The notes under the pieces were generated by a model, which worked only from the letters and a program-made list of their open reading frames with translations, was not told the DNA's origin and searched no databases. This document shows, piece after piece, positions 43,201 through 53,000 of a DNA stretch of 64,000 nucleotides (position 1 is the first letter of the stretch; the number at the start of each line of letters is the position of its first letter). A program made the translations under genes and the position numbers. Source of the DNA: Jaminaea rosea (taxonomy: Eukaryota > Basidiomycota > Exobasidiomycetes > Microstromatales); the NCBI RefSeq assembly GCF_003144245.1, contig NW_020289978.1, positions 310,001 through 374,000 on the forward strand. The letters run 5' to 3'.

Positions 43201-43614
43201 CTCATCGACCCGCGCTGGCTCAGTATCTTCGACCAGCAGGAGCTCTCTCGCCTCATTCGTGGCTCAGAAGAGCCAATTGACGTGGATGACTTGAAGGCGC
43301 ACACCGTCTACTCGGACTACCACGAGAAGGACTTGGCAATCCAGTACTTCTGGCAGACGCTCGAGAGCTTCGATCAGGAGGAACGAGCGGCGCTGCTTAA
43401 ATTCGTTACCTCGTGTCCTTCTCCGCCGCTACTAGGCTTCGGGCAACTCAACCCGAAGTTTTGTATCAGGCTGAGTGGAGAGGACGAGGGAAGGCTGCCG
43501 ACAAGCTCCACTTGTGTCAACTTGCTGAAGCTGCCGCGGTACGGGAGTTTCGAGCTTTGCAGGGAGAAGGTCTTGACTGCTGTGAGGTCGGGAGCTGGGT
43601 TTGATCTGTCGTAG
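40270..43614 (+). CDS. HUL5: HECT E3 ubiquitin ligase, Hul5/UBE3C type
   Basis: A single exon encodes 1,114 residues. Hul5/UBE3C extends ubiquitin chains on proteasome-bound and misfolded substrates. The N-terminus (MDPLFSGSIARQRNINLGG) and an IQ-like motif (SATRIQSHWRG, about residues 55-65) are characteristic of this subfamily. A long helical middle follows, with an acidic Glu-rich stretch. The HECT domain covers about 770-1114, including INSFHHHRRRVTVRRDH, GIDGGGVFKEFLTSLV and FLGRVLGKALYEGILVDVRF. The catalytic Cys1082 lies in SSTCVNLLKLPRYGS, and the chain ends in a hydrophobic tail. Length fits UBE3C (1,083). It is divergent from the unknown coiled-coil gene. Confidence 0.94.
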   Translation: MDPLFSGSIARQRNINLGGALAGPSSSSQLAAQARSSRQARDALRRHQQSATRIQSHWRGSQARADVRQQRREAFVEALSVGDLLVASRYLSAVLGKGFATSRVRSKWASVDENLVKQWCSKMSEQPAQTSSSQAASQTVFSTTLAASSIEFATHAKTIIGQMGQRLIHQAQHVGFEEQSAYLRLLGAVLSPSSMPAQQSLARQILESDPYRVLAAVLQNLPTNRKGPASIAEQAVALVLAPFVLIPAGPTTDEPRRSIVSLFTRSILSIPSLPNRLPVLLFAKLAASFPLEEMAASLNSQGVAFSDATQPETAFAAVHTLANFLALGSQRVPLLKTGKSLNDYLGALTGLQDHVDPAAFAPEATGEINAETKKRLAILPSVKHLTAILNLSNRFPSTTRPALYSFLCSILAAWPSDIKTATLNAVLYGTSESTAAPASSNAASASAAAGQGPIRELWRGYTRSSPLARRLGSISASNADASLFRKPVDGWAPLVLLAELYSRLLLTLGDDEFFPSRQGGTATPSSATSGGASASGTAIAARNPLTMDEVSSLIALVRNLAFTLYWHQDVAAVGPRSVESSQHVPGLRYSFAALRDLATRLLQQIHARDARHRFTKEDFWLMTDEMDMESFIESVMLEEEKLAEEQAERESNTQSSSNAALASADGDDLFDEEMAPLEATMPRSTTARASSRKFISARKMAFISPRLGILNNLPFVIPFATRIQIFRAFIYRDAVRLRLDRSSINSFHHHRRRVTVRRDHVAEDGMAQLNGLGSKLKESVEIVFMDQWGMEEAGIDGGGVFKEFLTSLVREAFDTDRGLWRATEQQELYPNPASYARQTEQLQWYSFLGRVLGKALYEGILVDVRFASFFLSKWLGARRGLTHLDDLASLDSFDSELYRGLIYLKNYAGDVESDLSLNFTVTDEEFGQRKVTELVPGGGNMAVTNKNRLSYIFLVANYRLDAQIRAQSSAFFAGLSELIDPRWLSIFDQQELSRLIRGSEEPIDVDDLKAHTVYSDYHEKDLAIQYFWQTLESFDQEERAALLKFVTSCPSPPLLGFGQLNPKFCIRLSGEDEGRLPTSSTCVNLLKLPRYGSFELCREKVLTAVRSGAGFDLS

Positions 43615-43798
43615 AGAAGGGGGAGGCAGACAGTTCTATGGCCTCTTACACTGTGCGGTTCTTTGATGTACATTGCTGAGCGATGAATAGATTGACAGCT
43701 GACCAATTGCCACGATGGCGCCACGTCTCAAGTGCAGAAGGAATGCTGGATGCTGAACGAGAGGCAATGCTGGCATGCTGGGGTGAGCCATCTGTGCT

Positions 43799-44889
43799 CT
43801 AAGCTACCTCCTTCTTGGCCGCCTCTTCCTTCGCTTGGCGTTCAGCGAAGTTGCAATGGATACTGCGGGTCGAGGAGCATCGTGAATAGGTCAGTCGGTC
43901 GTCTGTGAGGCGGTCGTCTCACTCTCGCGCCTACTCACATCCACGCATCATAGAATGCCTCCTGCGGCTCCCCCTCCTTCGCGCCAGCTATCCTCAGACG
44001 ACCAGCATTGGGGATCTTGCCTACCTGCGTGAAGCCAAGGCGTTGCCAGATTGCGAGCGAAGCGACGTTGTTGGCGTAGACGAGGTTGAAGACGGACCCT
44101 GCGTAGCCTAGCGTGGGCTGTGAGCGAGAAGGCGGAGCGGAACTGGGGTCAGGCCACGATGATACGAGGTTGCAGAATCCGGGCCTCTACTGACGCCATA
44201 GTGGGTGAAGCTCCTCCCCGCGAGTCCACCCAGACCAAGCCCGCGATTCCAGTCTGGCACCACAAAGCCAGCGTTGCACAAGTGGCTCGAGCGACCTGGA
44301 TAATTTGGCTTGACGTAGTAGAAGCAGGCCAATGACTTCTTCCAGTCGAGCGACGTCACATCCACATTGGCATCGCTTAGGGAGATATCTGTTCCTGCTT
44401 CAGTGGGCTTGATTCCCGCGGGCAGAGAGGGGAGGAAGATTCCCACGATGAGGTCTGGCAAGAAGGCCAGTCTCCTCGTCAATTAGCTTGCTGGTGGCCT
44501 TACAGTCGGCCGTACCGCGCAGCACGCACCGTAGCCAAGGAAGTACGACGCAAAGGCATCGTCCGACATAATTTCCTCCTGAGGATAAGTCAAACCGCGT
44601 TCGAGCTCGCTGCACAGCGACAGGTCGAGACCGCAACCGATCAGCTAGTCAGTTCTCCGCAAGTCTATGATATCGCATTATCAGCTCACGTATTGAAAAT
44701 ACCCCTCAGCAGCTTGACGCCCTCCTCCGGCAGCTGGCCTTGCCCGGCTTCCCCAAAGGGCACGCACAGTACCGCCTCTCGAGGGTCAGACGGGTCCTTC
44801 CTTACTCGCTCGGGCAAGGCGTAGACTCTCGGCGAAAGCGGCGTCGCAGAGGTGCGCTTCGGCGGTGCTACGCGGCCATATGCAGACAT
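43799..44889 (-). CDS. GNAT-family N-acetyltransferase, five exons
   Basis: Hand-assembled gene on the minus strand: exons 44690-44889, 44530-44609, 44195-44454, 43939-44117 and 43799-43862, giving 260 residues with every junction in frame. No single frame covers more than about a third of it. Exon 2 continues ELERGLTYPQEEIMSDDAFASYF; exon 3 holds DLIVGIFLPSLPAG, ACFYYVKPNYPGRSSHLCNA and the acetyl-CoA loop RGLGLGG (164-170); exon 4 holds LGYAGSVFNLVYANNVASLA, then IWQRLGFTQVGKIP. These are GNAT motifs A and B. The second intron acceptor was chosen over a nearer AG because only it avoids a stop and keeps the family sequence. It belongs to a fungal GNAT group I cannot tie to a substrate. Three junctions have non-GTGAGT donors (GTGCGT, GTCAGT) or competing acceptors. 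Confidence 0.8.
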
Positions 44890-45806
44890 TCTTTTGAGTC
44901 GGCAGGCGAGCAAACAAGCAAGGCAGGAGAGAGGTGGCAGAAGAATGGAAGGATGAGGTAAAGAGATAAGGCTGGGTGTGGGTCGATGCTGCGAATGACC
45001 CCGCGTTGGCTGCCTTGCCCGGCTTTTCCGCGAGTACTTCTTCTCGTGGTGTCAGTTGACTCGCGGTCGCGTGGTCGTGCAGCTATGGGCTTGTCTCAGT
45101 GGAACAGCACAGCGCACCGCCTGCCTGCATCGACGTCGATGCCCGTCCAACACCCAGATTGAGCTAATGGCCAGCCATTGCTTGCCGTCGACTTCGCCGA
45201 GAGCGCCGAGTCAGCACATCAAGGGCGAGCGTATCGCTGTCGTCATCCGACTTGCCTACTCTGTACCTTGATATCTCTCGCTCGCTCGGTCCGAGGTTTG
45301 CTTCTCGGCGAAGCGAATGCTCCTATGGTCAGTCAGAGTCAGCTCGCCGCCCGCGCCCCCTTTCAAGCAAGCGAATGAAGGAAGTTCCACTCTCCACCGG
45401 CTCCCCCACGTCGGACAGAAGCGAATCTGGACTCTGCATGCAGGCGCCAGGTTGGGTGAGGGCGGTCAGACGAACGGCCAAAATGATGACACGCACAACT
45501 CACCTGCGATAGCACAAAGGCGACTCCAACGCAGAGATGCAGAGATACTCACTTGCTTCATATACCCATCTTTGAGACGAGGCGACGCTGGCGTTCCCTC
45601 CTTCACTTAACACCAGACGCCCTCCCTCCCTTCACTTCACTTCACTTCTCCTCGCACCCTCGCGTCCTTCACCTCGTCTTGCCCCTATCCTCGGCGCCAC
45701 TCTCGCCCACTTACCCCTCGGTGTCGGATCACCTTCTACTCGCCTTCATCACTATTCTCTCTCATCCTCTCACTGACTGCTCTGCTCTGCTTTGCCTCAC
45801 GTCATC
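44890..45806. promoter_or_regulatory. Divergent GNAT/S53-protease intergenic region
   Basis: This 917-base region lies between divergent start codons. The last 200 bases before the protease are strongly CT-rich and include a CTTCA-type pentamer array (about 45630-45648), as in leaders of highly expressed fungal genes. Several small frames occur but none shows motifs or codon bias that I trust. Confidence 0.45.
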
Positions 45807-47633
45807 ATGAGATTGCCACTCCTCGTCACGCTCCTTCCCCTGCTGCTGGCCTCACTCGCCCTTGCCGCACCTAGCAGCAGCCCATACGCTCCCTCATCCT
45901 TCATTCGCAAGGACAGCATCGCCATTCCCGCCGGCTGGGCCAAGCGCGCACCAGCCACGGGCAACGAAGTCGTCCACCTTCACCTCGGTCTCGCCAAGAG
46001 GGACCAACTTGGCCTCGAGGCTCGTCTTCAGCAGATCTCAGACCCTGACCACGCGGACTACGGCAAGTGGCTCTCCGCAGACGATGTCGCCGAGTACTTC
46101 TCGCCCTCCGCAGAGACGCGCAGCATCGTCTCGCGATGGCTGCAGGCTCATGGCGTCGAAGAGTCTCACGTTACCAAGCGCAGCGATATGGGCAACTCGA
46201 TCAGCTTCTCTGTCCCTCTAGCTCAGGCGCGCGCCATGCTCGGCGACGCCGACTTTGCCTACTTCCAGCACCGCGACTCGGGCGAAGAGCGCTTCACTGC
46301 CACGAGCTACTCCCTGCCCCGCGAAGTCGCTCCTCACATTGACGCCGTCTTTGGTCTTGCCAACTTCGCGCGCGGCGCTTCCTTCCGTGCCCCGTACAAG
46401 ATGGTCATGGATGATGACCTCGAGGTCGGCGAGAGCCGCTTGTCCTCCTTTGCAGCCGAGAATGGCCAGGCTAGCAGCGCTGCGCCCTCGTCCTGCCAGT
46501 TCAACCTGGTCACGGCGCAATGCCTGCGTGACCTCTACGGCACAGCGGACTACAAGCCCTCAGGCAAGGGCCAGTTCATCGGCATTAGCGGCTTCCTCGA
46601 AGAGTACGCCAACTACGATGACCTTGCTCAGTACGAGGCAGACCAGCGACCCGATGCCAAAGGCTACAAGTTCTCTGAAGTCTCCATCAATGGTGGCCTG
46701 AACGACCAGAGCAAGCCCGGAGGAGAGGCAAGCTTGGACGTCCAGACGGTCGCAGGTATTGCTTACCCTATCAACTCAACTTACTACTCGACTGCCGGTC
46801 GTCCTCCTTTCAAGGCCGACGCGTTCACCCCAACCAACACCAACGAGCCCTACGAGGACGAGCTGAACTATCTTATTGGCCTCAAGAAGCTGCCCTCCGT
46901 TCTCTCCACCTCGTATGGAGACGATGAGCAGACGGTCCCGCTCGAGTATGCCAAGCGCATCTGCTCAGATATTGCTGGATTGACGGCCCGTGGTGTCTCG
47001 ATGCTGTACGCCTCCGGTGACAACGGTGTCGGTGACACTGCTTCAGTGTGCAAGAGCAACGATGGTAAGAACACGACGATGTTCTTGCCGACTTTCCCTT
47101 CGACTTGCCCTTGGGTCACCTCGGTCGGCGCAACCATGCGCTTCGACCCTGAAGTCGTGACCACGAAGGAGGCATCATTCATCATCTCTGGCTCTGGCTT
47201 CTCCAACTACTTTCCTCGCCCCGACTACCAGAAGAAGGCCGTTGCAGGCTACCTTGCCAAGATCGGCAACAAGCACGCCAACCTGTACAACCACACCGGG
47301 CGTGCTTACCCCGATATCGCAGCTCAGGGATCGCGCTTCAAGATTGCGGTCAAGGGCAAATTCGGCGCCGTTTCTGGCACTTCAGCCTCTACGCCCCTCT
47401 TTGCTAGCATCGTTGCCCTCTTGAACGACGCGAGGTTCAAGGCGGGCAAGCCGCAGCTGGGCTTCTTGAACCCTCTAATCTATGGCCTGGAGGGCAAAGG
47501 TTTCAATGATATTACACAAGGATCTGCTACGGGCTGCGGTACAGACGGTTTCCCGGCTTTGGAGGGATGGGACCCTGCCGTTGGGTACGGGACTCCCCAA
47601 TTTGACACCCTCAAGAAGCTAGTCGGCGCGTGA
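45807..47633 (+). CDS. Secreted sedolisin (S53) serine-carboxyl peptidase
   Basis: A single exon encodes 608 residues. A signal peptide is plain (MRLPLLVTLLPLLLASLALA). A propeptide of about 200 residues of the Pro-kumamolisin type follows (LEARLQQISDPDHADYGKWL, then SADDVAEYF). The catalytic domain has the sedolisin triad: Glu307 and Asp311 in GGEASLDVQT and Ser526 in SGTSASTPLF. The oxyanion Asp is in LYASGDNGVG, and the calcium site near the end in FNDITQGSATGCGTDGF and GWDPAVGYGTP. Fungal S53 enzymes are tripeptidyl-peptidases or endoproteases active at acid pH and used for extracellular protein digestion. Which of the two activities this one has cannot be read from sequence. Confidence 0.95.
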   Translation: MRLPLLVTLLPLLLASLALAAPSSSPYAPSSFIRKDSIAIPAGWAKRAPATGNEVVHLHLGLAKRDQLGLEARLQQISDPDHADYGKWLSADDVAEYFSPSAETRSIVSRWLQAHGVEESHVTKRSDMGNSISFSVPLAQARAMLGDADFAYFQHRDSGEERFTATSYSLPREVAPHIDAVFGLANFARGASFRAPYKMVMDDDLEVGESRLSSFAAENGQASSAAPSSCQFNLVTAQCLRDLYGTADYKPSGKGQFIGISGFLEEYANYDDLAQYEADQRPDAKGYKFSEVSINGGLNDQSKPGGEASLDVQTVAGIAYPINSTYYSTAGRPPFKADAFTPTNTNEPYEDELNYLIGLKKLPSVLSTSYGDDEQTVPLEYAKRICSDIAGLTARGVSMLYASGDNGVGDTASVCKSNDGKNTTMFLPTFPSTCPWVTSVGATMRFDPEVVTTKEASFIISGSGFSNYFPRPDYQKKAVAGYLAKIGNKHANLYNHTGRAYPDIAAQGSRFKIAVKGKFGAVSGTSASTPLFASIVALLNDARFKAGKPQLGFLNPLIYGLEGKGFNDITQGSATGCGTDGFPALEGWDPAVGYGTPQFDTLKKLVGA

Positions 47634-47877
47634 ACAGGCTGTGTGGACATTGGACTGTATCTACTGTATGTTGATTATCGTCGGAAGGACAATGCAATTT
47701 CTCTCGAATGAGCTCGGCCAATGATGAGGGTTGAATGTGTTTTGTGTCGCGCGAGCGTGAGCCGTTGGCCTGTGCGTCGGGCTGTGAAGGCGGACTGCGA
47801 GCGCGACTCTCAGCTTTCCTCATTTCCTTATCCTCTTCTATCTCCTTCTGCTCCCTTTCCCTCTCTCCTGTGTCGGG

Positions 47878-49773
47878 ATGGCTACCGACGTCGACGTCAA
47901 CTGTCGAGACGTCGTCAAAGGGGCTTTTTCCAAGGGCAATGGCAGCGCTGGCTTCTGCCCGAGAGTGCCCAGGTTGGACCAGTGGGTCAACCGCTCCTTT
48001 CGAGCTGTTGAGCGAGCGGCAGACTGGTTGATGGGGAGCGCCGGCCCCATCTTCGTCACGCTCTGCATTGTCCTCGTCTCCATCGGTGCTTGGACCTTCT
48101 GTGAGCTTTCTCGGCGCCTCTTTGACCCACTACGATAGCCAAACTAATCCTGACCCTTCTCGCTTCCCCCAGTCCTCCTCTTCCTCCCCTCGGCCTTCCC
48201 ACCTCGTTCACCATCCCTCTCCCTCAGCTTCCTGATCTTCCCTCTGGCCCTCCTCACGTGCCTCAGCATCATGCATACCATCGCTTGGTTCTACTATACA
48301 GCCTGTCGCACCCCACCGGGCTTCGTCGCCTCCTTCGCGCTCGAGTCCTGCCGACTCGCGGGCGACGACATTGCGGCCATTGATGCGAGATGGAGGCAGT
48401 ATGCGGCCGAGGCCAGACGGAGGAGTCAATGGGTCGACGATGGAACCATTCCGAGGGAGAGGCTACCACAAATGCGGAGAGAGGGTAGAGACGGTAGAAA
48501 TGGAGAGGCTGGAGACGACAACGACGACGATCATTGGCCGAGAGTCAAGATGTGCTTCAAATGCTCTCAGATTCCGCTCTGGAAGGCCTTGGCATATCTG
48601 CCGCCGGAGTTGAGGGAGGTGGAACGTAACAAGAGGACAAAAGCGGGCGTTGAGGGAGAGCAGGCAGTTTCGTCTGCGGCGATGACAGGTTTGCTGCATG
48701 AAGAAGCTGGCTCGTCATTACGCTCGAGGGCCGCTTCTCCACGCGCAGACGATGAGGATGATACAGAAGAGGATGAGCGGGAGAAGCTTATCCCCTCATC
48801 TTCCTCCTCTCCCTCTATTACCAAGCGCAACCGCTTCCTCCACCTCACTGCCGCCGAAGAGGATAGCCTGCTCCTCCCGCTCCGCCGGTCTATCCTCACA
48901 TGGCTCCCTCCCTCCCAAGCGTACACGCTCGTCCCACCCCCAAAGCCAGAACGGACGCACCATTGCTCTGTCTGCAAGATCTGTGTGATAAAGTACGACC
49001 ACCACTGCCCCTGGCTCAACCAGTGCGTGGGACTTTACAACGAGCGACATTTCCTTATGTTCCTCTTCTCTCTCACTCTCGGGATGGCAATCGTCCTCGC
49101 CTGTGGGACCAGAGAGTTCATTGCGGCGGCCAAATTACTCAGGGCTTACGACGCCACCCCACGCCTCTTGGTCAGCTTTGGAGGGACGAACGTGGTACCA
49201 CGGGGCTTCGTCCTCATCACGTACATCCTCTGCGGCGTGATGGGTTTTGCGCTCTGCGTCATGGGCGTCTCGCATCTTCTCATGCTGGGCAAGGGAGAGA
49301 CGAATGTAGAAGCATCAGACCGCTCGAGTCTGTACGAGGGACTGGCGAAGAGGCGCGGCGTCAAATTTGCGAATGTGTATAGTATGGGCAACAAGTGGGA
49401 GAATTGGCGCAATTGGGGGAGCGTCGCGCTGCCACGAACAGAGAGGGGAGGGGCAAGACGACGAGGAGGAGGAGAACCGTCGACAGCAACAGGAGTAGGG
49501 AGGATCGCAAAGCTTCGTGCTTGGCTTCCTGTCCTGCTTCCAGTGCGCAGGGAGACAACGTGGAGCGATGGTTGGCACTGGCCTAAGCGCAAGGGATTGG
49601 GAGGGGTGCATGCGGGCATTGCGGAGGAGGAGGAGCTGACTGATGAAGAGGTGGAGAGGGATGAGCAGGAGCAGCCAGGAGTGAACGAGATGTCCCAGTC
49701 TGGACCGCCACCGCCGGCTGAGGGCAGCCATCAGCCAGAGATGAGAGGACGCGCCGCAGCCGAGAGGCAATGA
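47878..49773 (+). CDS. DHHC palmitoyltransferase
   Basis: Exons are 47878-48100 and 48173-49773, giving 607 residues. The 72-base intron (GTGAGC donor, ACTAAT-like branch site, CAG) splits a Phe codon in the second membrane helix. Four membrane segments are visible: two before the catalytic domain ([36 protein letters not shown]) and two after ([36 protein letters not shown]). The Cys-rich domain contains [19 protein letters not shown] and ends [12 protein letters not shown], with catalytic DHHC at 350-353. The TM2-DHHC loop is long, with acidic and Ser-rich tracts. These enzymes S-palmitoylate proteins at ER, Golgi or vacuole membranes. I cannot say which Pfa member it represents. Confidence 0.93.
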
Positions 49774-50000
49774 GCCCGCCATGCAACGGAGCTCGTCGTT
49801 CGTTTTTTGTCACGCTGTGATGAAAGGCGAGCCTGCTGAATTAGAGTGCTCAGGAGATATTGACAGATAGAATCAGAGAAGAAGAATGATCGAAAGACGC
49901 CAAGCAAGCAGACAAGTGGGCAAGCAGCTAAGCAAGCACGATATGATACAGCACTTTCAACATTATGAACCTCGACGCGCTACTCGTCTGCGTTCGCTCT

Positions 50001-53000
50001 TCAGTGGAAGCCAAAGAGGGCCGAACTGATGCCATGAGGCAGGAAGCCGTTGCCGCCGTTGCTACCGTTGGTGTCAACAGGCATGTACCCATGCCCAGGA
50101 GCGCCAAAGCCCGCCCCTCCCTGGTGAGCCTGCTGATTTGGATGTTGCCCGTGCCCCGCAGCCGCGTCTCCGCCACTCGCTGCATTGCTCGGCGTTTGCC
50201 CGCTCGCTGTTCCACCAGCGCCGAGCCCACCGACAAAGTCATCCAAGCTTGAGAGATCAAGTGGCAGAAGCGGGAAGACACTTTCGTCCGTACCGCCCAT
50301 GGTAGTGGTGGACAGGTCGGCAGAGAGGAGCTCCTCGAGCTGGAGGGCGGAGAAGTCCATCGTGGGTGGTGGACCGGTATGGCCTGACGAAGGGTTGAGG
50401 CCAGCCTGCTGAGCATGGTGTTGTTGAGCTTGGTGAGATTGAGGATGCGGAGGCGCGTGCGCTGATGATGATGAGATAGAGGGATGGGAGGGATGCTGGC
50501 CGTAGGACGACTGATGGTGGCCGGGAGTTGCGGCGTAGTGCTGCTGGTGCGCTCCGTGCTGGCCGTGCTGCTGCTGCTGGTAACCATCGAATGGCCCAGG
50601 TGTAGCAGCAGTCCACATCTTACCGTACGGTGTGCTTGCGCCATTCGACGCGGTGCCGTGACCTCCTCCGCCTCCCATGCCATTGCCATTCGCACCAGGT
50701 CCAGAGGAGGACTGCACGCGCTCTTGCTCCGCAGCCCACATATCGACCAGAGCGCGGATGTCAATCTCGACAGAGGTGGAAAGCTGGCCGGAGAGAGCGA
50801 GACCTAGAGGATTGTCACCGCTTGAGCCGGAGGCAGAGGCTGAGGCTGAGTCCAGAATACCCTCGTGCTGTTGATGATGCGCTGCTTGCGGATGCTGCTG
50901 CTGTTGCTGAGCGGCATTGGCGGCCGCAAGCAAGCTCGCAATACTTGTCGCCGCGCCAGGGCTGCCCATTGAGTTCCGCAGGCCACTCGTCACAGCAGTC
51001 AACGACGTCTCTCCAGCAGCAGCACCGCCCGCAGTACCGCCCGCCGCTCCCGCAAGAGTAGCCGCGCTCCCTCTCCTAGAGGCCATCCTGACTTTGGCTT
51101 GCTTAAGCTTATCCTTCGCCCATGCACTGAGGAGCTCCATGTCTCTCAGTGGTGCCTGCATTGCATCCTCATCATCCGCGTCCGGTATCACATCGCTGCC
51201 CGACGCGCCCGCCGCTTCCTGCTCGAGAGCCCTCGCAGGCCAGGAAGCGCCTGCCCAGTAGTGGCTCAAAGTGCGCAGCCAGACGGTGCATTTCGTCAGG
51301 TTGTCCGTAATCACCTTGCGGTGCCGCATCAAGTTGGTGATGCGATCACTCTGCCCTGACGAGGAAGCATCAGTGACCGCCGTTGTGGCAGCCGTCGTTC
51401 CCGTTGCAGTTGTCGTGCTACCACCGCCGGCCGTGCTCTCGCTATTGCTGGTGTGCAATTGCCTTGAAGGGCTGGACTGGCGTGATTGGCCGGGCATGTA
51501 TCCACACTGCTTCATCGCCTCGTTGATGCTTTCCCTCTCTGCAACGAACAGGCGGCCAGTAGGCAGGATGAGTTGATCAAGGTACGGCGACGAATGGAAG
51601 CTCTTCGGATCCACATGAGCAGCAAGGGCTACCATATCCACGATGGAGCGTGACGCTGAAGCCGAGATGTGGCCCGCAGCGCTCATGACCGTCGAACTGC
51701 TCTGTGGCGGGGCCGAGAAGTCGGTGTCCCTCGCCCTCATCATGCCGGGTCGCTCCAGTAGACTGATCGTAGACTGGAACAGGACGTGCAAATAAAGGAA
51801 GGCCGACCCTTGATTGTTGCTTGCTGCACGCTTGAAGCTCTGCACGCCAAATGCGCAGCTGGAGGGCAGGGACTGGAAGTAGGCGGCGCACTCCTGCCAG
51901 AGCTCGGTGAGGCGGACCTTCTTCTCGCTGAGGCGCATTCCGTCGTCGCGACGATTGAGGAGCTCACCCATCCTGCCACGACGGAGGAGAACTTGGATGA
52001 TCTGGCTCGCGAAGAAGGTGTCCGCCGTAGCCTCAACGACAGGAGGGCGACAGTCGATGGCGTGGTCGAGAAGAGTGACGGGCCGACCTGTGCCGAAACA
52101 GGTGATGCGATCGATGGCGTAGCATCCCGACCAGAACAGCCAGCGGGCCTTCTCCTGTTGTGCTTTGGTCGGCAGACTCTGAATTGTCGATTCGTGCTCG
52201 ATTCCCAGGTCCATGGCCATTCGCATGCCCATCCCCGAGTACATCCACAACCCTGAATCAGATCCGGCCCCGAATTCCGCATAGCTCAGGATGATCAATG
52301 CTTCAATAACGTCGAGGCTCGGCCAGGAGAGCATGGGCACAATGAGTGTCTTTGCCATCTCGCTGAAGCACTCGCCTACGCTTTTGGGAGGCTTGCGCTT
52401 GAGCTCAGCCCAGTCGGAGAAGCGGGCAGTCATCGCGCAGATGGAGTTGGCGAGGATTGAGGGCATTGTGCCGTCTTGAACGCTCTTGAGCAGCTCTTCT
52501 TCGATAATCCAGGGGCAGAGATGAGTGCGGAAGTACTTGACGAAAAGCTCCGACAGATGGAGGAGAATGTCCTTGCGTGGATAGCGTGGTCGCGAGGGGT
52601 CGAACAGGTCGCGAGATGTTGACGAGGCGACGGAGTCTTGCTCCATTCCGCCGAAAAGGTGACGAGACCCGTGCAGCCTAGGCGTCAAGGGGGTAACAGA
52701 GGTCGACGAGGGGTGGTCTGCAGGTGGCTGAGTAGGGCTGCCATTCGGTAGGGCTGTCTTGCCCGTGGCGTCGTCGTCGCTGGCTCGCTCAGCGGGAGCT
52801 CCAGACGCCTGTGTTGCACCATCGCCTCCTTCGCCATCTTCTTGCTCGGTGCCAGAGGGTGGCTTGTCGTCCTCATCTTGAGGCACATCTGGGTTGACGG
52901 CGACCTTGATCCTACGGTAGCCAGGCGTGTTGGCCGTGAGACCGAACCAGCGGAAGAAGGGAACAACGAGAGAGGGCTTTTTTGCCGCCGAGCTGCGACT

